DNA of 64,000 bases from Haemonchus contortus (lineage: Eukaryota > Nematoda > Chromadorea > Rhabditida > Trichostrongylidae), in contig LS997565.1 of NCBI GenBank assembly GCA_000469685.2, positions 46,552,810 to 46,616,809 of the forward strand. The letters run 5' to 3'. Positions 11,493-24,579 of this stretch are shown here, in pieces. Position 1 is the stretch's first letter. Each line of letters begins with the position of its first letter. The notes below the pieces were generated by a model that did no database searches, was not told the origin of the DNA, and worked only from the letters and a program-made list of their open reading frames with translations. Both the position numbers and the translations under genes were made by a program.

Positions 11493-12019
11493 CTGAAGCA
11501 ATCCGATGAGCCTCGTAAAGTGATGGAGTGGGTACTAATGCCTCAGGGGCCCCTGGCTCGATCATGTCGATCCTTCTTTGGAAAATTTACGACGGCAATG
11601 TGTTGCTGAGGGCCTTCCGATATCTGGTACGTCAAATCGGTTGACTGACCTTTACGACCACACCGATTAACCTCCAAAATTGGGTGGCGGTTTGACGAAA
11701 TTTCACCAATGTATCTAACAAGTCCCGCCCTTTCCATAGATCCCACCTAATAGCCATATTTACTATTTCTGTGGTAGTGATGGTGTACTGGCGCTCCCTG
11801 ACAAACCCTTTGGGAGAGTTGGCAGTTCCATTTGTCACTATCGCCATGTGACGGCCCATCAGCCTTTTAAGTAGTCTCGAGAGACATATGAAAAATATGC
11901 AAGTCAAAGTCAAAGTAACCCAAACAGTCCGAAGCTCATTTAAGCTACAAATTCGCTTTTCAGTCTCAACCCTCCCATCACTGGGATCGCTGGGCTCGCC
12001 AAAGTAGAATTACCCGAAG

Positions 12020-12178
12020 ATGAAAATTTCCATTATCCTAGTTGCCATTTGTATCATAATAACCTGGTGTGTGGGCCCTTTTTCTAACGTCTCTGTGGCT
12101 GTTTGCAATGCCACGCTTGGTCCTAGGCCACATTTGGTATATTTCCATGTTGTTACTTCCCGCAGCGCAACTCTTTAA
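12020..12178 (+). CDS. Possible tiny secreted peptide
   Basis: A 52-codon open frame starting MKISIILVAICIIITWCVG, a strong hydrophobic leader, followed by a short tail with one further cysteine and no known motif. GT sites inside (for example after CCACATTTG) could make this only a first exon. There is no homology I recognise. It sits about 170 bp from the tRNA gene on the other strand. It may be chance. Confidence 0.25.
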   Translation: MKISIILVAICIIITWCVGPFSNVSVAVCNATLGPRPHLVYFHVVTSRSATL

Positions 12179-12346
12179 ATTTGAAATTTACTGAAACTTC
12201 TTTGAGAAGACTGAAATTCCCCTTCGGAGTTATTGCACCCTTTCTAACTCAAACTTGTGGGCTCTTATCAAGACCAGGTAAGTTAAATTTTATCATCTAA
12301 GGCCCAACCTCTGATGCCGCTTCGTTTGTTACAATTGCAAAAGGTC

Positions 12347-12418
12347 TTCCCATGCCGGGAATCGAACCCGGGCCGCGTGGGTGAAAACCACGAATCCTAA
12401 CCACTAGACCACATGGGA
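12347..12418 (-). tRNA. tRNA-Glu (UUC)
   Basis: On the minus strand a complete 72-nt cloverleaf: acceptor stem TCCCATG pairing with CATGGGA plus discriminator A; D-arm with A box TGGTCTAGTGG; anticodon stem CGTGG/CCACG with loop TTTTCAC giving anticodon TTC; T-arm CCGGG-TTCGATT-CCCGG (B box GGTTCGATTCC). There is no intron. A run of four T follows on the minus strand (ACCTTTTG), a Pol III terminator. It decodes GAA. Confidence 0.97.
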
Positions 12419-13529
12419 CACATCTGGGTGGTCTCACCGGTTGCTTATAAAAAGTCTTCGATCTGCTTATACCTTGAGACCTCTATATAGTATAGCAATC
12501 AGGCAGGTGAAACAGATCCAATTTGATGTAGTTGGTATTTTCCTCATCAACACATTGACACTCCAATTTTTTCCCATTTCTTTTAGTTTTTTTATTTGGA
12601 GATATTGGAATTGGGGGTTCTCGTTCCCATTCCGACTGCGTATTTCACTTGAATAAATATTTACCGATGTATGTGTTACTGTATTATGCGTATGTTTTAT
12701 ACTGTAACTACTGTAAGAAGTCGGCCGATTTGCGCGTAATTCTTAGTCCGAAGCAGCGAAATGCACCTAAAAGACAAGCACAGGTTAGTGGATAGGTCAT
12801 GGGATGGCTTCTTTGGAATACTCCTTTTTAAGAGCCGCTTTACTGTAAAAATTAAAGTCTGGGAAAGTCGTGTGCTGCTTACTTCAACCCTGAGGTAACG
12901 TCAGAGATTGTGCTTAGCAACTTTCCCTTATGAGATCCACCAGACCATAGACCACCCAGCGCCAAAACAAAAAGAAAAAACGATTCAGAATGGATGGCTT
13001 CGAATAAGTGTTTTTTTCAAATCCCAGCGTATCAGTCACAAAGGCGCACTGACATTCCGCACGTTACCCTTCAAAAATGCACGTATAGCTATGATCTTCA
13101 CGAATTTTACAGCAGTGTTTGCCATTTTTCTATTTATTAATACTTCTGCGGACTAACTCACGTTCTAAAGAATTTCCAAGATAAAACTGCGGAAGTAATT
13201 ATTCATCAAAAACAAATGACCAAATCTGGGAAACAGTGAGGTGAGCCAGTGCTCTCGCCTTGATTCTCACTAACTGAGTCTTCACAGTCTCCAGTTTCTC
13301 GTATAAGGTATACTGGAGTAGAAGTACTGTCTGAAACTTTTGACGAGAGCCCCGACCCCCCGACTACCTTCTTACCTCATCAGCTGGCCATCCCATTTTT
13401 TGGATCACTGCCCTAGCCGGCTTCTCGGCGTTTCCTTCAACTGCGTGGTGTCTACTCTCTCACTGGGTGGTGTTACTGTAATAGTTAGTCTAGGACTGAG
13501 GGGAGACGGGCTTTAGGAACGATTTTGGT

Positions 13530-13770
13530 AATCGATTTGCCGCACGCGGCTGTCGCGGACCACTCATTCGCCGTTACTACAGCTCTAGCCCTCTTCATAC
13601 AGCTCAATCGACATTCGATCATTATTTTATGCATATTTCTACTATTGGTACTATTGTTCTTGTATTTATTACCTATTGCTGCATCCTGCTACATTCCTTC
13701 GCGCGCGACGCCCCTCTTACCGCGACGCGAAAATTTCGTTCCTAACGCACCACACCCAGGACTGAGAGAA
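13530..13770 (+). repeat. Dispersed repeat, copy 1 (pair with 51910-52140)
   Basis: Matches 51910-52140 in the same orientation over about 240 bp. Shared landmarks are CGATTTGCCGCACGCGG versus CGATTCGCCGCGCGCGG, TTATTTATA-type AT blocks, GCGCGCG near the end, and CGCACCACACCCA versus TGCACCACACCCA. It codes for nothing recognisable. Confidence 0.55.
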
Positions 13771-16700
13771 CTGGTCTGAAAGTCGATCGATGAGCTAGTT
13801 ACTGTTTTCACTCCATTGGCTACTCTGATGCCAAGTTAAAGGGTTCTGAAGTTCACTTGAAGTCGAATAGTTCACTTAGAAAAACTTCAGTTCTAGTAAG
13901 TCGTAAGCCTTGGTTGTTGCCTTTGATCCATCTCTGTTCCACCGATAAGTAGAGCTACTCTACTTAATTAGTGAAGACTCGAAAACCACCCCCGTTATCG
14001 GCAATATGGGCATAAAAACCGGTTTCCCGACTGTTTGTCGCAATGGGAGGTAAGCGGTTTAGGAAGACCGTAGAACGGCGAAACAAGCATTGATTGTGAG
14101 TCTGCTAACAGCTGAACCGAAAGTGCAGTTTGGGAGGGACAGAATGGGGAAAATGCCAAGCAGGAGATGTTTGCCTTTCTCGTTGGTGGCGGTGATCTTC
14201 TTCAGAGACGATAATGCAGAAAACCAGGATGGCACGAATCCGCTACGAAATTCAGCGCCCTTGGACGCCCACCTCGCCAGCAAACAACTCTGCCCTTCTC
14301 TCCTCCCCCGGTCCGCTCTCACCCGTTCTCATCGCCCACCACCCCACTGCCGCCCTCTCGATTGCTCGGGAATCGATCCGCACACAACAGAACACATTGT
14401 ATTAGCACTCATACAACGTGACTATCAATGATTTCTTTGTTGACTATTAGGTCTCTCGATGTCTGACTTTACTGTTAACTTACCAAGCGGAATCGAAGGC
14501 CATATTGATCCCGAATAGTCTTTTACCTGTTCGAAACGTCTTTGTCTGTTTTCTTCTTCAATTTGTCGCTGTTTCATAGTTCAGTTATGGCTGATGAGCT
14601 GTTCATTTATCAGTTTTTTGATTTATTTTTATTCAATTCTCCGCTCGTCCACTATTTCAATTCCGATTTTTCTGACACTCTCGTTTCTGTCGTCAAAGAT
14701 GTTCTACAAACACGTGCTTAACTTTACAGGAGTTGAGAAAATCATTTACCTGCGAGAGCCTTTCTCTGTAGGATTTCCAGAACTTTCCAGAAGCTCATTC
14801 ACTAAAACAGATTACTTTTGTGAAGTCGAGAATCAGTGCTTTGTTTGATAGGATACTCCACTTTTGATCCTTTTGATCTGGAATCCCTGCAAGCTCGCTG
14901 TTCCACCTTTGGTGTCAACAAAACTGAACCTCGAATCGAGATCCTTATCAGGCGCGGGGTGTTCGTGGCACTTTAGAAACCCGTAAAAACACTCCTAAAA
15001 GACCCCTGATCACTATTTGCTATATAAGTGTACCCTTTCTATATGACAACAAAGGATTTCTCGGAAACAGCTGATCAGCTGAGTGCCTGTTCTGTTCCGC
15101 ACGAATCAAAGCTGTTGCTCATCCACCAGTGTAAGGAGATGTGTGAGAAATGGGAGGGTGATGGATCAAGTGGTTGTGTTGAGTGAGCTAATGGCATCAA
15201 ATAACGGATAGCGGCTCGAATTAGCCTTCAACGAGGAAATTTTCGACTTGAAACTTGAAGAAGGAACTTCAGGATTTCATTTCATGACCCATATTATGGC
15301 AATAAAAGGGTGAAAAACCGAAGGTCTTGGCGTCGACCAGTCTGGATTCTCGGATGTGCACCGCTTTCGACTTTCCTTCCCAATCGTAATAACGATTGAA
15401 AGGTATGTGGCCCAGGTACGAGTCTGTTAGCGGTTGACCTATCCCAGAGGAAAGGAAGGCTTAGGTATCTTAGGTATGTGGCCATCGATCCGGGGCTGGG
15501 TATAGCCAGTGGAAACAACCAGAAGTAGTCTCGCAGAAACTACATCTGGAATCTGTTCTATCATTTTGATGAAGTCTACTCAGCACGGCTTAAATACAAA
15601 GAGGATACAGTACTGGATTACTTAATCGTTCAATCAGAGATCTGAGAGGTTCGAATGAAGAAAACGGAGGATGCTAGGACGATAAGCTGACAGAGATCCG
15701 CGCTACTTGGAAAACATCCAACGATTTGGATTACTTACTTACCTTTATGGAAAGATTGGCGAAGATTTTACGGTTTAATTGGATAATCCAAAGAAAGAGG
15801 ATCAGAAGTGGGAGGGGATTGAGGAGGGGGTGGTGGAACCAGCTATCAGCTGCTGCGAGCACCTTTTCTCTATCCATCGGCAAATTTCCAAAACGAGTTT
15901 GATCAAAACCAGTTTTTCCATTTTGAAAAGAAAACACATTTCAGTAGTAAGCTCTCAATCTATCATTCGGGTCGTACAATTATCCTTTACCTCTCCGTTC
16001 GTTCCATTTATTGTTCTCCGTGTATACTTCCCTTGTGGACCCTTCTTGTAAGTTGTACCTCGAAAGCAATACTCTTTTTTGCATGAAAGAGAAAAAAAAG
16101 GAATGGGAATGAGGTTCCCGGAGTTACCAAAAACGTTGGTATACGCCTTACATAACTTTTAAGCTTGTTATCGTTGGCCTTTTTGCATGTGTGACGAGTC
16201 TCTCCAACAGTATTCAAGCACCACCAGGGCTCCCTGAGGTTTTGTTCTGTCGCTTTTCCACAGAACCGAGCATTGAAATCTGGTGTCATTCAACCAGATC
16301 CCTTGCACTGAAATGTTTGGTTGTTCTATCTGGAAATGCAATGAATTTGAAATGTGTCGTATCCCTGCATCATCTTCGCTATCGTTTCAAAAATGAAGTA
16401 TCAAGCCTTTTCCTGTAGTGGGGCAGAAGATGGAGCTGCTAGCTTCCACTTCACTGATAATCCACTGATCAGATCCTTTATTCAATCCCACTTCGGTGCT
16501 TGTGAACTTTCCGGGTCGGTTTATCGGTGTGGAACGCTTTGAGAACATAAGGATACTCACTCACCGGTTCATAAGTTTGCTCTCAAATTTCCAGTATAGC
16601 CCAGTGGTAGAAACGAACCTAGCTACTCTTCATCAAATACTCGATCAAATGTCGCTACGTTCCTCAGTGGAAGTCAAGAAAGAACTCCATTTCATGAATA

Positions 16701-17974
16701 GAACGATCTCGTCCACAGTCGTTTGCGTTCAATTGTTCCCGAAAGTGATCTCTTTTAGAGACCATCAATCGCAATTCTCCGTATGCATGACCGATCAAAG
16801 TGTTCTGTTTTACGATTTTTTCGCTAGAAGAAACTTGTTCTGAGAAGAAATCGCAAATGATTTTCCACGTTCTTAATCCTCTTTCGCTTCGGTACTGGGA
16901 AAACCAATAAGGGAACATCCAATTTGTAGTATAGAAGGGTCTGCCCATCAGTTTCCACCCTATGGACTACCTATGGTTTTTCCCAATTAATATTTTGACT
17001 TGAGAAAGATGGGGCCTGATGATTAGTATTACTACCACTTCCACTGCTCTAACGAAGGCAAACTCTTAAGCTTCTACCTTACGGCTTGCTGAAGAGCAGC
17101 TAGGATCGTTCCTACCATCGTAACTATGTATTGTAGAACCTTGTCTCTTCTGGGGAGTCACGGGATTTTTCTGAGTTCAGACAAAAAGTGTTAAAATAGG
17201 AAAAGATTAAGAAGAGGTGTCGAAATGAAGGATCATTTTTCGTGTGAAGTGTGACGGGTCCGAATACCTCTACATAGGAGGTATTTAAAAGGTTTAAGCT
17301 CCAAGAAATGATTGCCTCTTCGGCTTATTGTCGAGATATTCATCGTTCTCTGAGGTCAAATATCGGTGGATTGAAAGTCGAACTGTGACTCAATGTCCGA
17401 CTTGTAGTCATGAAGAGAGAATAGCGTTGTCCCTTCAAGGGCTGCGTAGCATTTATTTGGAGTGCGATTTTCCGCGCGGCTGAGTCATATTTGTGTGGCC
17501 AATGTCACGAAAGAATGTCGAATTGTTTGCATGTATGCGTGTTTGCTGTTTGTTTGCCATTTATTTGTCAGAATGTCGTATGCCATTCTTTCGCACAAGA
17601 ATTGTGCCGTTTACATTACACGGAAACTTCGTTCCCTGACCTAACGACGCGCATTGATCATATCCATGGTATTCAAGGACTAGCTCATGAGTAAGGTCTA
17701 AATGATGGGCCTTTCTCATACGAAAGTCAGGGCTGAAGGTAAAGGGCATGAATGATAGGTCAACATTAAAAATGGTAATGTAATTTTTCGGCATCCTTCA
17801 GTCCCTTTCCGGTGTGCGCCCATGCTTTCAACTTCTATTCAGATTGGTGCCTCAGTTCGAATGCTTACGTGGCTTACATTATGACTTGCAGTGGCCAGCC
17901 GATGTATAAATCGATGCTTTCATCATCCTAGACAGTCTGGTACTGATTGATTTACTTCAGAGGGACAGATAGCT

Positions 17975-18030
17975 CTGCTGGTTTGGGTGAATATCGATCC
18001 GGACTTCCATTCTGGGACTATGGTTGCCGT
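17975..18030 (+). repeat. Short dispersed repeat, copy 1
   Basis: Contains GAATATCGATCCGGACTTC (17989-18007), identical to 24607-24625 on the minus strand. A diverged relative at 21398-21450 shares CCTGGGCG...TATCGATCC...TGACCATG with the 24.6-kb copy. Confidence 0.45.
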
Positions 18031-18414
18031 AAGGACGCCTTCTGTCACTGCTCCACCCAGACTCGGGCTTGTTCCCTCTGGAATCATGAATTGGATTGAT
18101 ATGAATAAATTTCAGTCGAGATATTTGAATGTGAGTATTACGCTGACATAGCTGTCCTAATCATCCTAAGCCGAGCTTTTCGTCTGGTATTGAACTATTT
18201 TGGACTGTAAGCTCTGGAAACCCCTGTGAACTGCTTTTGCCCTTTGGGACTTTTTCTTCCCCGAGAGATCTCGATTTTCTCTAAAAATGGCCTGTGAGGT
18301 AGTGTTTGCTGATTACTAAAAAGGCTTCCCGTTTGCAATGTTATCGTTCCGAGAGCTGCTGCATCTTTTTGTGGTGTATCAGCTGCTGTTCATCAAATAT
18401 CTTTCTTTTCTCAG

Positions 18415-18606
18415 AAGGCTGCAGCCAAACAGTGTAACACATACAGTACCGTGCAGCATGTATCAGCCAGCTGCCTACCTTCACAACGAACCTGCGCTAT
18501 TCCAAATTATGTCTGCTCCTGCAAGGCAGCTGAATTCGTTCAACCTTCCAAGTATCAAGCGGCGCTGGATTGTGGGACTGATTTCCGAGCCCATAACGTG
18601 CTCTCT
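18415..18606 (+). CDS. Possible cysteine-rich exon
   Basis: A 64-codon open stretch preceded by an excellent acceptor (CTTTCTTTTCTCAG) and followed by GTAGGC, phase 0 at both ends. It has six cysteines spaced C-x12-C-x6-C-x6-C-x-C-x16-C, with a central YVCSCK, recalling small secreted Cys-rich (for example EB-like) modules. A possible upstream exon ends GCCTGTGAG/GTAGTG at about 18297. No partner exons could be tied to it, and the opposite strand carries a 142-codon frame (18497-18925) over the same DNA. Treat as a candidate only. Confidence 0.3.
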
Positions 18607-21247
18607 GTAGGCCGCTTTTCGGCCCGACAATACCCCATGTGACTTCCCAGGGGCCGATGATTCCTACCAAACCCACAAAACTTTTATCGCCGACTGCGCC
18701 TTTGAAGTAGCATTGGCAGAGGTGGGTTAAGGTCAAGTGATGCCGAAACCAGAAATACGTTCCGAGGACTAAATTTACGAACGATGCTGGTCCAGGCCAG
18801 CCACATCCCCGCGTGGGATCCATAATTTGGTACCAGACTGTTCTGGGGAGCGTAAACTTTGTATTGAACTTCGGCAAGCTCCCGGAGTTTGGTAAGGATT
18901 CCTTCCCGTAATCTAACTTCTGCATCGCACTATCAAGTGACTAATACTTGCTGTTTTACGACATTTCACGACCATTCGGTAGAACTCGGTTTTGTGTGAT
19001 TATGGATTTATTCACGGGAAGGGGAAAAGCAATGTCGATACATCCAGCCCAGTCATGCTGTCTCGCCATTACTTTTAACATGGTTTTCTAATATTGCCAT
19101 ATACTCATGTTGTTGACAACCCCTGTCAACAACGTCTTCAGTGCCAGTTGAGGCCACTAGGAGTGATGACGTGCGACAGCAGATCGATCTGCTGTGGGCC
19201 TGCAGGCTTCGCGTGCGTTCCCTGACTCAGAGTTACATTGCTGCGCTCACCCAGTCCACCTCACTCTTGTTCGTTTGTGCATATAGGGGCAACCACTGGG
19301 AGAGGGGAGGGAGGAGGGTGTTGGAGACTAGGTGGGGAAAGATGTTCTGATTATTTCCTTCGAAAACCCGTAAATTGCTGAAAGCCTGACCGTCAAATGT
19401 TGGACTTTTTTTGCTCCGGCCAGAATTACTTTACCAGCTGTTCCTTTCTTTCCGCAGAAAAAAGTATAACTTTCCCAGCAGTAATCAAAACCTCTCTGGT
19501 ATACGCCGTACACCTCATTCCTTCTCCTTCCTCCTTTCCAGTCGATCTTGTCTCCAGGTTTCTAGCCATTGCGCTGAGAGCCAATTATTCATACTTTTTT
19601 GGACTTTTTAATTCCTTATTTAATATTTGCTGAATTACATTTTATTTGTAAGTTTGTAGAAAAACAAGTTTTCTTCTCCTTCTTCTCAACCGAAATAGTC
19701 CAAGACGTGAGCAACATCGCGAGCCACACCCCCTGTTCCCGGCCCCCTCGTCGTCTTCGCAATTAGTATGACACAAATATCGCCCGTGGGCAGTCTTTTA
19801 GAAAGTTTACTTGTTGCTCAGCAAAGATCAAAGCAAATTGATCAAAGCCAAATCTCATCTTCTCGACGCCCTCAGCCTTCAACATGCTTTTCCACCCACA
19901 TTTCCGAGATAATCAGCTTTTCCTGTACAGGTGTGGGTATGTAGGATCAGTCAAGTCTTGAAGTCCGGGAAATCCGGACTATAGTAATCCAATAGTTACG
20001 GAACAAATTCTTGAGTGAAGCTCCTTACATCGTCTAAAATTTGTTTTTCACATCGGCCTTCCCTGACGCATGCTGAAGACCTTTCAGATGCGTCATATCA
20101 GTGATAGTTGCTCTGGATCGTTCAGTATCTATTCTATATTTTACTGGGTATGATTACTGTGGTACGAAGTCCGTAGACTGCAGAATTCGTCTTTTGTTAA
20201 TAAGAGCTACAAGAGTAGCCCAAAGAACAAGAGTGGCCCTTCAGTTCACGGTAGGACCTACTTTACCAGATTAGTTAGCTATCAATGAGGCGAGCTCTCT
20301 TTTTGACAGTCGTATCTCTTCTTTTGGAATCGATTGGTATTGTTTATTATCAACCATGAGAGGATGAAAAGCGTGTGAAGAGGCTTCTCTTAAACTATTT
20401 TCGAACTTTATACTTTGTCCTTTACTGGTAGTATTTTATTGCGTTAATCTACTCTGTTCTTCAGATTACCTCTTCTTCTGAGAGGCTACCCTAGTTCGTT
20501 GAAGGTGAGTGTGGCACTTACTTTTCACTCTAGCCCCCTAATGTCGCCATGGTCTCCCTGTCGAACAGTTTCATTGAAATCTCTACTTTTTCATCTTGAG
20601 TTTGTTTTTCTCCACCGTCTGCTGCGGAATTTATTATGCGGTGATAAGAGCCATTATCACTGAAAACGTTCCAACAAAAGTGAGTTGGCGGCGGAGATAT
20701 CGTCGTTCCGATCTAATTACGAAACTATCACGGCGATATGGCTGTTGGAGCTGAAAGAGCTGCGAAGTCCAATTTTCCTTCTCTATCCTCGTCTCATCTG
20801 TTTCTATTGGTTTTCGGGAAGCCAGCGGTAGGCTTTGCTTAGCTGTCGTCGACTGCGTTGACACATCAGTTTTTGGTCCTTCTTTTTGCAGTGCTTGAAG
20901 GGTATCGAATCGGCGATATGGGAAAATATGAAACATAGAATGAACAGTTGGGAAAGGAATGACTGCCCTGATAGCCAAATTCTTTTCCCAGTCGCTTAGG
21001 GCTCCCTTTCTTGATAACTCGAAAGCTGACGAGAGAACGTCCTGCCTTGGGTCCTTTTGCCGGTGATCGATCCCATATAGGGATACGCCCCGCATTCGAT
21101 CCCTGCTCAACATCGAAGGCGTATGCGACCTATTCAGTGACTTGAGATGACCAGCTTGTACCAGCCAGTGCTTCTAATCCTCACAGACGAGTCCGGTACC
21201 AATCAACCAACCCCGGACATAAGGTTCGGTTGGCTTAGGCGGATAAC

Positions 21248-21319
21248 AATCCGGAACTCGAACCCGTGACGATGCGTGAGCGATAGTGCGACACTTGCCA
21301 CTACTATACAATCGCCGCC
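21248..21319 (-). repeat. tRNA-like SINE fragment
   Basis: On the minus strand it reads GTGGCAAGTGTCGCACTATC, then GTCACGGGTTCGAGTTCCGG, which includes a near-consensus Pol III B box (GGTTCGAGTTCC). It parallels the 7430-7497 copy. No complete tRNA fold, so SINE-like. Confidence 0.5.
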
Positions 21320-21397
21320 TTTTAAACTAGATACACCGAAACTGTTTTAAACTGTGTCTTTGATTGAACCCAGACCCCAGGGAGATAGAGGATCTGA

Positions 21398-21450
21398 TTG
21401 TCCTGGGCGTGTATCGATCCCCAAGCTGATGCCCTGACCATGTGATAGTG
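21398..21450 (+). repeat. Short dispersed repeat, diverged copy
   Basis: TTGTCCTGGGCGTGTATCGATCC followed by CCTGACCATG parallels the minus-strand sequence at 24590-24635 (GACCTGGGCGAATATCGATCC, then CTTGACCATG). Confidence 0.4.
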
Positions 21451-22239
21451 TTTGGCCCATTCATTCGGTATATACCACATCTGGCCTGTACTCCGATGGA
21501 ATTTAACCCTTTTTTGAATGTTTTTAGAATAGGCTCCACTTTTTTGTCTGATAGCTGATAGCATTATAACGACACCGACCAAAGTGATTTTAAGTGCAAA
21601 CCGCTTTAAAATCTAATCGGGTTGATTTCAATTGATTAATCGCATTACTGCTTAGCCTTCATTAGTCATTGCACTTTATAATGGCAGGCCTCGTTTGCCA
21701 TTTACCTTCATTGCCTTCCACCCGTTCCTCTTCTACACTCCATTTAGACATATTCATGGCTTGGAAGACCTTTCTCTGCAACACGTTCATGCGGATTCTC
21801 GTTCTCATTAGTGATCCTAGCACATCGCCGTGACATGCACTGCCTCCTTAAACGTGTTGTTACCCCATTTTATTGGATGTGCTTATTCAAAGATGTGTTT
21901 AATAAAATCGCAGGTCGGATTTTACGACTTTAGGAGCTCCCAAAGGTATGTGCGGTAGCTTGGATGATTGAGAATTGGGCTGTTTGTTTCGCTGTTTTCT
22001 TTTATCGACTACATTTCTGTTCTTCATCCCTCTCCCTACTGAACCCACTTCAGGATGCGCTCACGCTCGGTCTGGTACAAGTTAGTCAACACCATGGGTT
22101 CGAAAGGCTAGGTTGGTGTGGGTGGGTTTTTATACAGGTTTAGTCCACAGGGTTGTAAGGACGTCACTTGGCAAAGACTCCCATGTGCACTTTCGGGTAT
22201 TTGGAGAGGTCTGTACATTTCCCTTCCCATGCATATATA

Positions 22240-22747
22240 CAGTAGCGCTCAAAAGTATTCGGCCAACTTTAACTTGCCGTAACTTTTTTCCCAGTGGAGC
22301 AAATCACATGAAATTTTTCTAATTCTAGCTGAAGCATATTTTACACTGTCCAACACTACTTGGCCGAAGAACAGCCATATCCGCATACTAATGGGGAGGC
22401 GTTTGTAGACTGTGCTGAAAGCAAGTTTGTGACGTCTGCAGTTATTCCAACCTTATGTAGGTTTTTCTTCTCTTCTGGGTTCGACATTAGTGCTCCTACA
22501 CTTAAGACATGGCAAAAAGGAAAGGACCCCCAGAAGGACCACCATTCGTATTTCCAGTTGATTTTTTGTTCAAGCCCTTTTGGATATTTGGAACATGATC
22601 AGATTGCAAGTTAATAGTGGTATATATTCATACTACACCAATGCTACACATATTGAAATTTCGCTCGATTAGATCCAGTAGGAAAGAAGTTACGTCTGAA
22701 AATGATAACTGAAGAAGCATTTCGCCGAATACTTTTGAGCGCTACTG
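22240..22747. mobile_element. TA-flanked MITE, copy 1 (CAGTAGCGCTC family)
   Basis: Ends are inverted repeats starting CAGTAGCGCTCAAAAGTATT, each directly flanked by TA (22238-22239 and 22748-22749), the mark of Tc1/mariner-type insertion. It is 508 bp long. An 84-codon frame inside (22360-22614) shows no transposase motif, so it would be moved in trans. Copy 2 lies at 52990-53515. Confidence 0.8.
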
Positions 22748-23628
22748 TATGTAGCTATCATACAGTGTGCACAATGCAGTTGAGGGAACCGATTTTTGGG
22801 CGCAGAGGTGGTGCAGTGCAGGGAGGCACCGTAAGCGCTCATACGAACCGTAGATCAAATTTCCCTCAGCATGGGGAAGCTGAAAGTGCTGAATTACCAC
22901 TTTCAAAGAAGTTGTACTCTGCATTCCCGCGGCCGTGTAAGGAAACTCGAATCATTTCGGTTTCCTTCGATTTCTGCGCCCTATAAAAAAAGCAGACCAG
23001 AAGTTGCCTTTCCAGAAAGTCTGTAGAGCTTGGATCCTCGCTTGACTCATTTACTGAATTCCATTCGAATTTTAGGACGAGTTTTCCGAATCAGCTTCTT
23101 CTTAGTTGATTTTACGTATAATTGCTTCTGTTGTAGCTTAGGCAGTATGTATGTATGTAACGAAGCAAGGCAGAGGGGGAAGCAGAGGGGCAAAGTCTCA
23201 AATTCTCATTGCCCACTGCACTTACTAGTAACAGTTGTAAAGTGACGTCATGTCATCAAAATATGCTTCACGTCATTCCTTATTTGTTGCTCTCACCCAC
23301 ACACTTCATTGCTCAGTTCATATGTTTGTTTCTCCCCGCCAGTCCTCGACCTCATTTGCCTTCTCGCTGGAGTAAACTAGTAATAATCGTTTCCTTCGGA
23401 GCGATCTCCCAAGAAATACCGTAACAGTAGATGAGGTCTACGTGATCGGATTGATGTCTCTGTTTTGGATAAGCCATGCCTTTGTTTCGCATTAAGTTTT
23501 GCTGAGGAGTCAAGCTATGTAATATGTATAAGATTGCATTCGTGTACTTTTATAGAACTCAGTAATTTCATTTCCCAAGATGGATCTGACCATAACCTGC
23601 ATTTTTAGCAAGATGTGAGGCTAAATTG

Positions 23629-23690
23629 GCTCACACGAGTATTGATCTCGAGCATGGGTAGGTGCCTCTGCTTTTCGCCACTACACCAAC
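23629..23690 (-). repeat. Weak tRNA-like SINE fragment
   Basis: On the minus strand it reads GTTGGTGTAGTGGCGAAAAG, later CTCGAGATCAATACTCG. The GTAGTGGC start and B-box-like GCTCGAGATC resemble the other SINE pieces in the window but are more decayed. Confidence 0.3.
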
Positions 23691-24579
23691 TTTTTACTGA
23701 AGCTTCAGAGTCTGAGAAGAGTGATTCCAAACAATTAAAGAACGTTTTCTCCTGAAGAGCTCTTTCATATTTATGGGAGGATTGACTTGTCTTCGAGCAG
23801 TGGCCTCCCAGTTCGATAAACCTCATACCGCTTCGTTCCCATGTGTGGCGCATCCTCGGGTGTGAGGCATGTCCAAACCTCGCCCATTCCGATTACTTGA
23901 AGATAGCCCTGCAAAGACCTCAGAACAACTTGGACGACAGCTACCCCTTCGCCACGGTCGACGCTTTTCCAGATAGTCCTTGAGTCTGTTTTGAATCGAA
24001 TGGAGAGCATCTGAGAACGAGGTAGCTGCCCCTATTCGGTTCTTGTCGAAGAGTGGCACAATAAAGTTGTCCTCTGATCCAGGTTCAAACTAAGGTTTTC
24101 CGCGGCTTCTATTTTGGGCATTTTCCATCATTTTACCTCACCCTGTATAATCAGAGAGCCTGTATGACGCAAACAACTCTTCTCAGTTTCAGTGAAGCAA
24201 ATGTCAGTTATTTTTATATCGGACTTGTTGTCGGCGATGCGCAAGGAGGATTGTCGCAAGCCGATCTCTTACCAGTAGCTCATGCCTACAATCACTTTGA
24301 TTGGAATTTCTATTTCTGCAAATATCGCAAAGTATTAGTTGATGAGCTACCTCTTCTTACTACCGTATTCCTGATAGGATTTCCTAAGGCATTCATAAGC
24401 ATCCACACAGTAACTGATCCTGCCACTTACTGTTAACAGTGAGTAATTTGTCTTCCTTCAAGATATAAAAAGCTCAGAATTTTCAAGCTGAATTCCCTCT
24501 GGGAAGATGAAAACACTGATTTTGTTCTAGTCAATTTTTGTTCGCCTACTATTTCATCGATTAAATAAGTGTTTACGCT

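Larger units (their letters stand above)
6560..12019. other. Gene-poor intergenic region
   Basis: No convincing multi-exon gene. It holds a tRNA-like SINE piece (7430-7497), a possible RTE C-terminal scrap (9113-9469) and a small hairpin (11389-11492). A 74-codon frame at 7595-7819, after a good CTTTTCAG acceptor, was examined but matches no family I know. Confidence 0.4.
12419..18414. other. Gene-poor region
   Basis: Mostly unassigned sequence. It contains one copy of a dispersed GC-rich repeat (13530-13770) and one copy of another short dispersed repeat (17975-18030). A TATATAAG at about 15020 precedes a 47-codon frame at 15041 (MTTKDFSETADQLSACSV), which is too short to judge. Confidence 0.4.
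18607..22239. other. Gene-poor region with SINE-like pieces
   Basis: Contains the tRNA-like piece at 21248-21319 and a dispersed repeat at 21398-21450. A 159-codon minus-strand frame (20634-21113) ends in a hydrophobic segment but shows no recognisable domain. Confidence 0.4.

Noticed and set aside
18497..18925. 142-codon minus-strand frame
   Set aside because: No recognisable domain or splice support; overlaps the better-bordered Cys-rich exon on the other strand.
22360..22614. Transposase fragment inside the 22.2-kb MITE
   Set aside because: The frame lacks HTH and DDE motifs, and the second MITE copy does not preserve it.
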